DNA from: Papiliotrema nemorosa
Lineage: Eukaryota; Basidiomycota; Tremellomycetes; Tremellales; Rhynchogastremaceae
NCBI GenBank assembly: GCA_032158125.1
Contig: JASKOT010000045.1
Location: forward strand, 31,962 to 95,961
Reading direction: 5' to 3'
DNA length: 64,000 nt
The notes below the pieces were generated by a model, which did no database searches, was not told where the DNA came from, and saw only the letters and a program-made list of their open reading frames with translations. Both the position numbers and the translations under genes were made by a program. Positions 1-11,576 of the stretch are shown piece by piece. Positions within the stretch are counted from its first letter, which is position 1. Every line of letters begins with the position of its first letter.

Positions 1-745
1 AATCAAGCAACGCACCATGGTAGTCCCTGCATTTCTGCCTCTTCCCCGGCTGACCGTTCTCTCCCATCTCGACATCACCACGAGCAGCCTGCCCATTCTC
101 TCCACTTGGCGCAGAACGAGGGTTCGATGGCCCTGCTATAGGTTGAGCAGCGGCAGGGCCAGTGGGAGCATTGGCAGGGGGTTCGGGGCGATATGAGGAG
201 ACGACCGCTGGAGCTGCTTGAGTCTGCAGAGCCTTCGGCGCTGTCGGCGCGGAGACGGGACCTGTCTGGACAGGAGCTGTCGAGGGGGATGAGAGGAAAG
301 ATTTCGTCTGTAGGGTTTCAAACATTTGATCAATGAACATGCTTGATTCTGACCATCAGCACTAGCTTGGAGGATATGTGTGAGACTCACTTGTATCGAG
401 GAAATCCTCTAGTTCCCTCATCAAAAACTGCCTTGATCAGCTACTGGCACGCATCACAGCCAGCCAAGTTTTCTTACCTCTTTCCATTGCTGGGTCGATA
501 ACGCCGCATCGTGCTTCAGCAAAGCAATGATATAGTCTGACATGACCTCTGGATCGGCGTCACATCTTTTGAGAATCGTCAGCATGCATTCTTTCGACAC
601 TGATAGAATTATCTTGAACAGATTTCGACAAAGGATTTCGAGCGATGAAAAATGAGTAGGATACGAAAGACACATACAATGGCTCTAGCACTTTCACGAG
701 CCATGCTCTGAATGCGGGATCGTCGTGGGATTCTGGATGCAGCAT
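1..745 (-). CDS. RBM26/RBM27-type RNA-binding protein, N-terminal part (runs off left edge)
   Basis: Read on the minus strand from ATG 743-745. Exon 1 is 745-678 and exon 2 565-478; a short exon 3 follows and exon 4 reaches the window edge. Joined, the start matches the PWI-like fold at the N-terminus of the RBM26/27 family: FRAWLVKVLEPLCDADPEV, then ELEDFLDT and FIDQMFETLQTKSFL. A Pro/Ala-rich linker follows, and the last residues before the edge (KRQKCRDYHG) begin a CCCH zinc finger, which is where this family has it. The RRM domains expected downstream lie outside the window. In other fungi the homologue (Rmn1) is a nuclear RNA-decay adaptor linked to the exosome; that role is family knowledge, not visible here. 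Splice sites were placed by reading-frame continuity and conserved motifs. Confidence 0.8.
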
Positions 746-1743
746 GACTCCTGTCCAGACTGATCTGGGTGACGAGATGGCTCTGCAAGTATGTGGTGAA
801 AGGGTGGTGTGGGGGGGGACATCAGAAAAGTCAATGGGCGGGCGAGGTAAAATAGGCGCGCGGAGTGACCCTTGAGGGAGGTAGCTATCTCTGACATGTC
901 AAGCCTCTGGCATTCATGCATGACAATTTGTAGGCTTGGAAATCACAAGAGGGCCTATAGAATACCTATTAGAGGCTCTTGTAGATGATGGAGAAGGGTC
1001 GACGCTGAAGCGCCGACTTGCACGGCTGGGCGACGGCATGTGCGCGCGGAGACACCTGGTCAGTGTCAGAGATTCAGACGATTACCACTCGACACACCGC
1101 CTCAGCAACGAACGAAGGCTCATGGACTTGTAGCGCCACGAACAGCCTCAAAAAATGACAAGAGCGAGAACTCAGATTCTTGGCTTGGTCGCGCATGTGA
1201 CGGGCTAAAATCTTTTGGGTCAAGATACGTCGTTCTGGGTTCAGACTCTACCGAGCTATCCTGGTCTCTTCCGTCTGCCCCTTTTATCACCTATACCGGC
1301 GATCCCGAACCCAATCCTCGAAGATTTGATTCATAAAGTGATTCTTTCAAGTGATTCTTTCAATGAGGATTGAGAAAAGATGGATGATAAGAGTAAGGGT
1401 ACAATTGCTAACTGGCTCCATCGAAACCATCGCGAGATGCGGGACATTGCTATTTCTCAGAGAGTCCTGCCCATCGCGGCTACTCAATCTAACTTTCCAA
1501 TCTGGGGATAGCCGCTCTGGTAGTTGGATTCGGGAGATCCTGACGTCCTTCCATTATCCGACGTAGTTGCAGATCCCGAATCCTCGCCGTCATTCACCTA
1601 AGCTGTGTATGACATGCATTACTGATGGCAGTAGCAAATGCAAATAGAATGTACAGTATATCGTTCGATGCTGTGAGATGCTAGCGTGAGAACTGGCGTT
1701 CCTCACACAGTCGCACGTCTTGGGACATCTGGGGTAACACTGC
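746..1743. other. Intergenic, no gene recognised
   Basis: About 1 kb between the start of the RBM26-like gene and the stop of PCH2. It holds several ORFs of 60-100 codons on both strands, none with a recognisable motif or convincing composition. A TACAGTAT motif, which recurs in other intergenic gaps of this window, lies near 1652. Confidence 0.5.
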
Positions 1744-3882
1744 CTATCCTTCCGATTCCGGCTCAACCTTGACTGCCACATCCGTCCCAATGTCCTTCTT
1801 CCTCCAATGCCCATCCGCAGCCGAGATGGCCTCTTTACTCTTCAATTCATCGTCGACAACTCTTCCCATGGCGTCGACCCAATTTCTGATGCTCGTGCAC
1901 CCTGCTTCGCCTGGTGCTAACCTTGGGGCGATGTACCTCGCGTGCGCCAAGACTGGTAATCTCCTCAAGAATCGACCAGCCAGCTGACCTTCCTGCTCGC
2001 GTCAGCTCACGCGATCCTAGCCGATCTGCCACTGACGTAACACTTGGTCGCGAGGTCAGACAGTTTCAGACTATGCGACGAGGGCGTGTGATTGCGACGC
2101 GAGAGAGCGTTCCATGGGTCTATGCGAGTCGGCTTGATAAGACCACCATGTATGAGTTGCTGCAAGCAAGACGACAGAATCCAATAGATGGCTTGAGGCG
2201 GCGGCAACCCGACGAGCTCTTTTATATCTGCTCGATCGACAAATGCCGGATCTACACACAATGAGCGAAATTTCCAGGGGTAAGCGAAGACTCACCTATC
2301 GCCCCGGCGATATTTGATGTCGTCATGACAAGGACGTTCTTGCGGACTTTCAGCTTGTCCAATTGTGTGAGGAGCGCATTCACGACCTGTCTGTCAGAAC
2401 CGTCTTATCGAGGGGAAGACGTATAACACACCCGGACTGCATCTCCCGGCTCATTGCCATTCATCGCAGATGCTCTCGCCGCCGTCAGACTCTCCACCTC
2501 GTCTGTTTTGTCAGCTCACACACGGCACACTGTTCTGCTATCACACCTATCATCACCACGACAAAGCAGTCTTCATCGTCCACCATCTCGTGGACGGCCG
2601 AAAACAGCTTCTGTACCAGCTTTCCACTTTCCGAAAACCACTTGGAGAACAGCGAATGTGAGTTGATCTCGACAATCTTTCCACATCGATATCTTCGAAT
2701 TAGCACTGCACCACGAGAAGATTGTGTAGACCTACCGGTTTGATAAGCGAATGAGGAGCTTTTGCGCCAAAGCTCGGCACAAGCTTGTTTTTCCCGTACC
2801 AGGCGGCCCGTGTAACAGCACCATTCTGCTATCAGCGGCAGTCCAGCGATCCAAATCAGATAGCTTGGTTCACCTGTTCCATGAAACCACGTTGAAATCT
2901 ATTTCTGCGTCGGAGAACGCTGTCGTCGAAGCAATGTAATTCAGTAGCCTCGACTTGATATCGTCCGCGTACACCAGCCTGTCTATCAGCTCGTGACCTC
3001 AACGGGATGTTACGGTGCGGATGAAGACTCACGTATCCCAGAGTCCATCCAGCTCTGATGAAGGGAGATCCCTTACGGACGCAGCGGGCACTTTTGTCTC
3101 GTCCTCATCATCGTCTGACACTCAGCGCTACTTCCCGCTTCTACAAGTAAGACTCACCATCAGTCACGGCTGAAAAGTCGTTGATGGCATTATCGATCGA
3201 AGGACGATACACATGCACATGTAAATGCGCTTCGGCCAGATCAATCGTACTATACTGCCACCCCGCTATCACATCAGCCTCTCCCGTGCAATCCTGTCGA
3301 CGAAGGGGAACTAACGTATCTCCGCTACCCATATCCTGTCTACTCTGCCTTGAAACAGGTCCAGCTCTTCCCATCCTTCAAGCTCGGATGCAAGTGTCAG
3401 ACCGCCTAGGGAATTGTTGATATGTGCATATACGCTTTGGCAGATGATGTTCAGGTCGATATATGCCGATGGATTCATGCGCACCTCCACTGCGAGCTCA
3501 GCGAATGATACAACGAAGTTACGGTGTTGATAGTGCTCGGACGTCCCTGAGCGAGAGAAGGGGGAAAGGTTTTAGGGGAAGGCATTGATTCCGAGAGCAA
3601 CGACATACCATGAACAATGGGTTTGTAGCCTTCATCTTCCTCCTCATCGCTCTCCTCCACGTCCATGGCTTGAGAATGCCTTGATGATATCGATGCATCA
3701 GATATCCTTCTGTCGTCGGTGTGCGAGTGCTGCGAGGAAGAAGCATGGCCATTCGCGCGAGGGGAAGAAGCCGAAGCGAGAGCGGACGAGGGAGAATAAT
3801 GGCCATTCATCGTTGAACTGTTATCTCGGTTCTTTGAGCTGCCTGGTTTCGGTGGAGGGGGGAATGTATGTACGACAGGCAT
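1744..3882 (-). CDS. PCH2: Pachytene checkpoint AAA+ ATPase PCH2/TRIP13
   Basis: Multi-exon gene with clear homology over its whole length to TRIP13/Pch2, the AAA+ ATPase that remodels HORMA-domain proteins in meiotic checkpoint and spindle signalling. After a fungal-specific Ser-rich acidic N-terminus (from ATG 3882), the conserved part begins with [13 protein letters not shown]. Next come [17 protein letters not shown] and [20 protein letters not shown] (Walker A GPPGTGKT, about 2790-2815). Then [20 protein letters not shown], Walker [17 protein letters not shown] (split by an intron near 2500), sensor [28 protein letters not shown] and the C-terminal [13 protein letters not shown]. The acidic C-terminus ends at 1744. 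All key ATPase residues are present. At least eight introns of about 50-70 bases were inferred. The start codon is the least certain point, because the region before VEVRMN is not conserved. Confidence 0.93.
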
Positions 3883-4170
3883 TGGATGTCACTCTGTGCT
3901 ATTTGCTCATGCCCAGGGAAGGTGTGCAAGGTGCAGTATAGGGAAGAGCTGCAAAGGCAACACTACGAGTACTGTTTCGTTCGACGCGACCCAGAAAGAA
4001 ATCAACACGGAATCAAAATAGGTATGCACAACATACTGCTCAAGGGGATATCATCACCATCACGCCTACGAGATATACGAGGAATCAGAGGAGTAAGAGG
4101 AAAGAAAGGAGATTAATAGATCATTACAATGAAGTGCGAAACAGGCGGAGGGTGAAGGCTCGAGGCGAAT

Positions 4171-4772
4171 CTAACAGTTACAACCGTAGCTCTGCGAGTT
4201 CTCCGAGTCGATTCTGATCGGGTCGGGGTAGTCGGCATACCTGATTATCAGTCAAAGGTCCATCCTCCGCAATGCGAGACAACTCACAGCTCGGTCTCAG
4301 CTTCTTGAGCTAGAGCATTCTTGGCGATGGTTTGGAAAGCTTGCTCGACGTTGATGGCTTCCTTCGAAGAAGTCTCAAAGTATGGCGTATTCCCCTTGGC
4401 TTGACACCATGTCATGGCTCTCTTTTGCGACACCATTCGCTTGGACTCCTCGACATCGATTTTATTGCCCAACACTACGAAGGGGAAGTTTTCGGGGTCA
4501 TGGGGAGAGGCCTGGAACAATCAGCGCCGGACCAAAATAGGATAACGACTTGTCAACCTACTTGAACCAAAAACTCGTCCCTCCATCCATCGAGCGCTTC
4601 GAAAGACTTGCTCGAGTTTACATCGTACACAAGCACACAGCAGTCTGCTCCACGGTAAAAGGCGACACCTAGAGACTGGAACCGTTCTTGTCCGGCAGTG
4701 TCCCAGAGCTGACGATATGTATGTTGAGAGGATGAGAGATGTCGACACAAATCGATCGAGTTAGAGAGATAT

Positions 4773-4830
<58 letters not shown>

Positions 4831-5474
4831 GATGAAGGGCGGAAGATGAGTCCAAGAAGAAGAGGAAGATCAGCGTCAACATCGTGATAGTATGTTGCAA
4901 CGAGAAATAGGATACCCACCTGTAATGTGACGACCCGGTCATCAATCACCACCTCACGCGTCAAAAAGTCGGCTCCTGTCTGTCAGTCACGAGTGTCTTT
5001 GGAGTTACCATCGAGAGCAGCAAATCCGAAGAGGTACCACGCCAAGCAGAACGACACGCACCAATGGTCGCCTTGTATTGACTGTGAAATCGCTTGTTGA
5101 CATATTGGTTCATGAGTGATGTCTTGCCCACACTGCATATCAGTATGATAGACGAGAGAGAGATGACGCGGTGACTAGTGTGACCGGGACGACGCGAAAC
5201 AAGGGAAGGATAGGGGGACGAGCTATGACCGGTTGGTATGGCCAGCCCCGGCTACGCCTAAGTATGCCTTTATAGGTCCAATCTACGCATCCGTGTGTGC
5301 GTAGGGAGCACCGGTGAGAGAAGGTCCCGAACCGATATTGCAAGAATCGCATGGTGGAAATCTGTACTCACCCAGAGTTACCAAGGATGATAACCTATAA
5401 ATGGTCAGTCCTGGCCTAATCATTGCACCGTGACTGTGACCTACCTTGAGCATAATCTTCCTCTTGGACGCCAT
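4171..5474 (-). CDS. YPT7: Rab7-family GTPase Ypt7 (vacuole/late endosome)
   Basis: Small GTPase spread over about seven exons. Exon 1 reads [10 protein letters not shown]. The P-loop is [15 protein letters not shown], split by an intron. Switch I is [17 protein letters not shown], switch [22 protein letters not shown], then the G4 motif [10 protein letters not shown] and G5 [14 protein letters not shown]. The C-terminus SYGCNC supplies a CXC signal for double geranylgeranylation. The DFLTREV and [11 protein letters not shown] stretches are characteristic of Rab7/Ypt7, which recruits the HOPS tethering complex for fusion at the vacuole. One intron carries a long GA/TC microsatellite (4779-4827). 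The GYP1-type Rab-GAP in the same window acts on Rab GTPases, but a specific link is not implied. Confidence 0.95.
4779..4827. repeat. (GA)24 microsatellite in a YPT7 intron
   Basis: An uninterrupted GA dinucleotide run on the plus strand, which is (TC)n on the coding strand of YPT7. It lies within the intron just before the exon encoding [10 protein letters not shown], about 75 bases or more upstream of the 3' splice site. Confidence 0.98.
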
Positions 5475-5739
5475 GCTGCTGAGAGTGTTGTAGGCGATAC
5501 GACGAGCGTGTATGCGTGGGGGATGTAGCTGGCTAGAGATGAAAGGATGTATACAGAGCAGCAATCTAATAGACAACATCATCGTCACCCGAGAGCAACC
5601 CCCCCATTCTCGATTTGCCACCCACCCAACGAGAAATATTACCGCATCGGGTGAATTCAGTGTAGGGTCGGACGTCGCCGACTTGTATTATTCGTCACCT
5701 GTTGACCCACAACTCATACTGGCTAATCTGCTCGTACAA

Positions 5740-6553
5740 ATGGCTTCCATAGACGGTGCGCTCGCTGCTGGACCAAGCACAGGCGGGATAGAATGGCAGA
5801 ATACACTCAGAACACGGCTTATGGCCAAACAAGCAGAATCCGAGGCGTATAGGGAGATTGTTGATCAATGTGGGAGCCCCTATTGCTTCGACCCTCACGA
5901 GCTGATGGGTCAGATAGAAGATTGGCCAAGACTGCTCGAGAGCTGCAGGTCAGAAACCGAGCGCTGTTACGTGGGGGGATTGGACCATCTACCAATGCCG
6001 ACGGGCGAGCTAGTTGAACGCGTATTGAGCCATATTGACGCACAGATCTTCACCCCTTCTCGCCCACCTCGACGCGCAGGTCACGACATTACGCAATGAG
6101 CTTTCGACGGTGTACAGGACCCAAGCTGCTGCGCAGAACAAACAGCTTGCTCTTTCTGACGCGTTGAGGGACAGAGATGAGGAAGTCCGAGGGTTGAGAG
6201 AAGAGGTGAGGGAGCTTAGAGATGCTCGGGATGCCGGGTCGCGTAGAGAGAAGGATTGGGAGGATCGTTGGAGGGCGCGTACAAAGGATATGGAGGTGAG
6301 TCTCGTCGTGTCAAATACTTTCTGAGGGGCAAACCGCTCATCCCAGGTCCTCAACGACGAGCTATTATCCCTCAACCTCGAAGTCAACGCCGTCACATCG
6401 CGTAACAACGCCTTGCAAGCAGACAATGCGTCTTTACTTCAGCGCTGGATAGACAAGATGAACCTCACAGCGGAAGAGATGAATGAAGAGTTTGAAAAAG
6501 AGACATCGAACAAGGCTAAACCGGGTGGGACGCCACGACAAGGGGATTTTTGA
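5740..6553 (+). CDS. ATG16: Autophagy protein Atg16
   Basis: Exons 5740-5869, 5914-5965, 6046-6295 and 6347-6553 join in frame to 212 residues. The N-terminus has the Atg5-binding helix (IEWQNTLRTRL, then YREIVDQYRRLAKTARELQ). The rest is a long coiled coil with the family motif VLNDELLSLNLEVNAVTSRN followed by LLQRWIDKMN and EEMNEEFEKE. Fungal Atg16 lacks the WD40 domain of animals and is of this length. It forms the Atg12-Atg5-Atg16 complex that directs Atg8 lipidation at the phagophore. The donor used for intron 2 (GTTACG) is weak and was chosen because it restores frame. The stop TGA at 6551-6553 follows a run of five T; a downstream ORF in another frame continues with protein-like composition (see findings). 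Confidence 0.88.
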
Positions 6554-6935
6554 TCCAGCGGGAAGGAGTGGATGTGGGTCCTTCCCGCGTAGAGGATAGA
6601 GCGGAGGGTGGGGTAGACGAATGGGAGGTGGTACAACAGCAGGAAAATTCGCGACACGCCGATATGTCGGGGATGGACGAGTCGAGTGTGTTTGTCGACG
6701 CTGAGACCCCTGGAGAGGAAGGGCTGGCTGAGGGCTGGGAAGAGGCAAGGAGGGAAGCCTAGGATGTTATATACAATGTTGTCGAGTAAGCTGCACAACG
6801 TATGTTGTCCTTTAACGAATGTATGCTATTGCAACGATGTACCTAATAAGACAACCCGCAGCTTGTACAGTCCTCTCATCAACCAAGGCCATCCTGAACC
6901 CGCCGTGTCCCACTTTGCGGCCTGACATATCTACC
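6554..6935. other. 3' region of ATG16 with a 70-codon ORF in another frame
   Basis: A plus-strand ORF ending at 6762 runs in a different frame directly from the ATG16 stop. It encodes an acidic stretch with DEWEVVQQQEN and EEGLAEGWEEARREA. It may be an Atg16 tail separated by an indel, or chance. The rest, up to the stop of the minus-strand gene at 6936, shows nothing. Confidence 0.4.
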
Positions 6936-7940
6936 CTACATCGCCACGGCATCCTTGAGCTGAGGCACGGCTTTCAAGATGAGGCCTTTGTATCTTCTGA
7001 AGACGGTATACCACTGGATTCCGCGGGGATGCGGATGCTGCAGAGTGAGTGATGTTCGACTTGCGTTCTTACTTCAACGTCCAAAGAGCGGCACAATTGC
7101 TTTCCTGATACCCTCGTAAAACCTTCCTTCATGCACCGCTCCTCCAAAAGCTCGACCAACATTTCATAGGCCTCACTGTCCCTTGCGTCCACCGTGGGTC
7201 GATTGCGATCTGCACGAGGCTGTGATGTACGTTTCTTCATCAAAATATGGAACGGAAAAGGTCGTTTCTTGGGTTTCGGTAGAGGTTTTGGCTGTTCCGG
7301 GTCGGGCGATAATGAAGATTCGTAATCGTACACATCCCGTATGACTCTCTTCTGCGGTGATTGACTCTCTGTCCGCCTACCACAGACGAATCGCAGTGGG
7401 ACATCAGGCTCGGAATCCGGATCGTCCAAGTCTGCAGAAGTGTCTGCGTGTATGATATCCGAACATGACGAGGACGAGGAGGAGGCTGTATCGGTGTCTT
7501 CCGAGAAACAATGTCCCAGCTCCAGTGCGGGCTCGTCGGCCAGCTGTGGTGTATGCTCCTTGACCAGCTCCATGCTGGACTCGACAACACTTTCGGAACT
7601 TTTGCCGTGGCTCTGATCATCGGCAAAGTCGTATGGATCTGTCGGAAGGAGCGTGAAAGCTATACCGCACTCAATCAACCATTCGTGGGAGACGATGATC
7701 GCATCGCAAGAGACGGCCTTGGCGACTTCATTCAAGAAGTCCCGACTCTGCCGATGTACATATATCGCTTCTGTCGATGGAATGATAATGATGTCTGCCT
7801 CCTTCATCCCTACAACGGTGATGGAGAGTGCCTGAGCGTTCAGTGGGTCCCTTTGGTGAGAAGAGACTCACATCTGCTATATTTTCTAATCCGTCTCTGA
7901 TATTGGATGGAAAGGTGGTGGATATGTATATGCAGGTCAT
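6936..7940 (-). CDS. BRCT / Myb-like protein A (Rap1-like architecture, single BRCT)
   Basis: Three exons, 7940-7872, 7831-7073 and 7037-6936, join in phase to 309 residues. Residues 1-95 form a BRCT domain: the start SNIRDGLENIAD, the core ADIIIIPS and the W-motif SHEWLIECG. An acidic Ser-rich linker with a basic patch (KPKKRPFPFH) follows. The C-terminal 70 residues form the module shared with the three neighbours: DSEAYEMLVELLEERC, then LCRSLDVE, then after an intron HPHPRGIQWYTVFRRYKG and AVPQL. The last part resembles helix 3 of the Rap1/TERF2IP Myb domain. Unlike the other three genes it has no first BRCT. It is divergent from gene B with about 700 bases between. The function is not known; a telomere or chromatin role is inferred from architecture only. 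Confidence 0.75.
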
Positions 7941-8654
7941 CCTTGCTGCCTCTCAAGTCATGAGTGAGTGTTGAAAGCTCTGAAATGCTCCCCATTCTAC
8001 TGATGTGTGATGCATGATCGGTGTTGGATCCCCTTATTGTTCGTCAAACTATCCCGGCCTGGGCGCAATCAGGAAAAGGCCATCCACCAGCTATATGATC
8101 CTTTTCACCCGTCTCACTTGTATGACATCCAATCGCCTAGTATTGGCTCGTGTGTCTACGACGTACGGTGTCAAGATGAGGTGTGTATCACTGCCGCAGT
8201 CCATGTGGTATAGAGAGCCAGCTGAAACGGCGATTTTCGAGCATCGTCAGCCGCGTTTCAGATTTCAATCCCAGGTCATGAACCCACTCACATCCTCGAC
8301 ATTGTATACTCGTCGCATTCAACTCGATGGAAATGGGAGAGTGCATTGCGATGAAAGTGGAATGCATGACCGATAGAAGGATACCGGTCAACGGGGGTGA
8401 AGATTGGTGTTGTGGTGTGTGTGTATACACTACCCCTCGATGACCCCCTTGAATCGCCCCATGAATATGCTTCGACCTTCACCCCCTCGTCCCTCGTCCT
8501 CTTCGATACTCTTCTCATCCTTGCCCTCACATCACACCTCAATACTGCCCAGCAGCCCACCTTCACTATCATGCTTCCATTCTTGATCTGAGGTTCCCCC
8601 TTCCCTCTCTCCTGCCAAAGCGTATTCTCCACCTTCCCCTCGAGCGCCTTCATC
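7941..8654. promoter_or_regulatory. Shared divergent upstream region of BRCT genes A and B
   Basis: About 710 bases between the starts of two divergently transcribed paralogues. A 188-codon minus-strand ORF overlaps it and gene B exon 1 but has no motif and looks like a chance frame. No clear TATA element was found. Confidence 0.4.
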
Positions 8655-11228
8655 ATGTGGAGGAATCCACCTTTTTCCAGACCTGCACATTCTGGGCCGC
8701 CCCATTCCTCACTCTTTATTCCCCGTTCCTCTCTGCAAAAACGTTTCGCTGTTCCTCCTGCACAAATCCTCTTCGCAGGATGTGGATTCTTCATCGAAGG
8801 TCCGAATGAGCACATTCCCCGGCATGTATACGATTCTATATGGAGTCTGATCAAGGTAAGTCACCATGCCCCTCTTTTCCCTCTCCATTCTTGCCCCGGT
8901 TAAAGTTGCAGAGGGGATCGGGCAAGATATATGATCGACCGGACCGCCCCCAGATCACCCATATCATCCTGCTTAGCGACACCATCCCTTCTTCAAAGAT
9001 ATACCGTTTCCCTTCAAAAACGTCCACCCCGTCGAGGGCGTACTGCGACTGGATGAGCATGGAGCTCGTCAAGGAGTTTGGCGAAGTCGTCGGTGAGGCA
9101 GATACGACGGGGAAGAAGAAAGTGGTAGGGAAGGAGTGGATTCGGGAGTCGGTGACGGAAGGAAGGCTGGCAAAGGAAGAGGAACACATCGTGAGGTGAG
9201 TCATGTCTACCTCTTTACACAGATAGAGTGTTCATCAGATAGAGCGTCGTATGGTCCACCACCACCGCGACAGCATGAGACAGCGACCATGGGGGGCTTC
9301 CAGGCTAGATATCAGGCGAACGGGGGGTCGACTCCAGGTTCCCCCTTGGTGGCTGACGAGCAAGTTTTTGACGACTTTCCATATGCGGACTTCCTTATAT
9401 TGGATGATGAGCCGAGGGATGATCCCCTGGATACGACCCCAATCTACCTCGGTAGTTCCCGAGGAAACGATCCGGCAGTGAACTCGCAGGGCAGCCGTAC
9501 TCCCAACCGGCCGATTGACCCCAAAAGAATTTCGCCCAAGGCATTCAAAGAAGCAGGTGATTTTACGCTAAACGGAACGAAGTTCCTGCAGTCGAGCCGC
9601 AACAAGTCGAGGGTGCCTGCAAACGAGTCGAATCATGCTTCGCTTCGATCAGTTTCGTCGCCTTTGCCGGCAGCTGTCACGAAGACGATTCTCACCCCGA
9701 ACGGCACGGATCCACGACGAAGTAGTATGGCTACACAAGCCTCAGGGGAGCCGCCTCGTCGGACGTCTAAGAAGCCCAGGAGATCAGATCCAGACGGGAC
9801 TGTACCTGCCAAGATGTTCAACCAGGAAGTCGAAACCTTGACATCTGTTGAAGACGACGATCTTTTGGAATTCCAATCGCCGGTGCAAGCCGCAAAGGGG
9901 AGGACCACGGTCAAGACCCAGCGTAAACCGACCGCAGTGGGGGCTTCTCGCTCCAAATCTTCATTGCAATCGAAGCAGGGAGCGGTCGAATCACGAGCAG
10001 GAACAGAAGAATCAACAGTCTTTTCGGCAAACTCGACGTTCTCTCCAGATCCGACCAAGATCTTCCAAGATCAGTTGGGTCGTCCTATCTCGTTTTGCTT
10101 CCTAGGATCTGGACCGGTCGAAAGAAGGCTCAAATTGCTTGTTGCGGTGCGGGCCTCAATGCCACATGCAAAGAAAGGACACTAACTTGCAGGATTTCGC
10201 AGGCGGTGCTATATCGGATGGTGCTACTGCGTCGATCTTGGTGATCGTTCTGCCTCCCGATGCCGAGGAAGTTGGTTGCGAACCAGCATGGTCGTCCATC
10301 ATCCGTTCGGCAGTGAAAGCCCCTCATCGACTGGTCGTCACTCACACCTGGGTCGACGAATGCATTAACCAGGTCAGATGGGTTGACCACGGCCCATATC
10401 GTCTTTTACTGAAGAGCGACAAAGTGGTCCTCGCAGAGTCTCGTTCGACCAAGGTATATAAACCGCTGGCGGTCACGCCATACTACCGAGAGGCATCGAC
10501 AGCATCATGCTCATCAGCGTCGACCTGGCCTGTCCTGCAGACGCCTGATTCCATGAGGAGCTTCCAGGACTTGTCAATGCCAAGAATTCAAGACATTGAG
10601 GAGATCCAGGACATTGAGGAAGATTACCCCCTGGCCCCTGTCCGAGCACCTCGAAGAAAGGCAGTCTCCAAACGTGATCGACGAGAGAGTACAGGATCGC
10701 TCTCGGTCAAAGTGGAAGAGAGAGACTTTGGCTATCCGTCCATTCAGTCTGAATACCGACCAACGACCCGTTCTGCCCTCGCGGGTGTCGAAGGCGGCAA
10801 GACTGATATCTATCTCGAAAGGGGGCAAGGGATCGAGTCAAAGGATCAACACGCAAAGATTAGCTGGCAGCCGAAAACTCGACCCGACGAAGAGGACACA
10901 AAGGCGTACGCCACGTTGGTGAAGTCGTTGAATGAGTGGGTGGGAACTGAGCCACCTACCAAGAAACCTGGAATGAGTCGACTGGCTTTTCTGAAGAGTC
11001 TCGATAAGAAGGTGAGTAATCTTAGCGCCTGCGGTATGACGAGCTTGACAAGCTTGGGAAGGAGGCTGGAGAAAATGTTGATGGTAGTGCCCTGCTCACA
11101 AGCCTTATGAGAGGATCTACGAAAAGTACAGGTACATGTTACGAGGCGATGTGCCCAACTTTTCCCTAATCGACGGTAGGAGGAAGAGAACCTGGGCGAT
11201 GGTCCCGGTGGAAGATGATGATGATTGA
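8655..11228 (+). CDS. BRCT / Myb-like protein B (two BRCTs, Rap1-like architecture)
   Basis: Exons 8655-8855, 8912-9195, 9243-10146, 10193-11011 and 11103-11228 sum to 777 codons with every junction in phase. BRCT1 covers about residues 35-160 (LFAGCGFFIEG, ITHIILLSD, W-motif VVGKEWIRESV). A disordered Ser/Thr/Lys-rich linker with PRRTSKKPRRSDPDG follows. BRCT2 covers about 445-545 (ISFCFLGSGPVERRLKLLVA, GGAISDGATASILVIVLPP, W-motif THTWVDECINQ). A second linker leads to the C-terminal module at about 690-750: DEEDTKAYATLVKSLNEW, RLAFLKSLDKK, then YEKYRYMLRGDVPNF. The module compares with the Rap1 (TERF2IP) Myb domain, whose helix 3 ends in RYLKHLRG. The start codon is the first ATG of exon 1 and could be later. 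Introns match those of genes A and D in position. Confidence 0.78.
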
Positions 11229-11576
11229 TTTAACTTCAAGGTGAGATGATCGAGAGTGGAACAGACGCAAGAAGGCACAGTAGACGATCACAATAGAGAC
11301 CGATACAGAGCGAGAGACGGCGAAGCGCATTTTGTATGGCTCCCCCCGTTGATCACGCTCGAAACATTCCCAGCATTTGTATATACCTCATAGTATCAGA
11401 CGAAAGATATGCGATACCATTGTACAACGAGACGGAACACGGAGGAAATCTCTGGATATGTAACCGTAGCTGTAGCTGTAGGTGTAAGGCGATACATGCA
11501 TGATCCTTTGCGCATTACACGACCTATGCAAAACTTTCTCCAATACGTCTTGTCTGAATATGCAACTCCTTGTTCT
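11229..11576. other. Convergent intergenic gap
   Basis: The 3' flanks of BRCT gene B and GYP1 meet here. Nothing else recognised. Confidence 0.5.

Noticed and set aside
8288..8854. 188-codon minus-strand ORF upstream of BRCT gene A
   Set aside because: It overlaps exon 1 of gene B on the other strand, has no BRCT motif and cannot be joined in phase to gene A.
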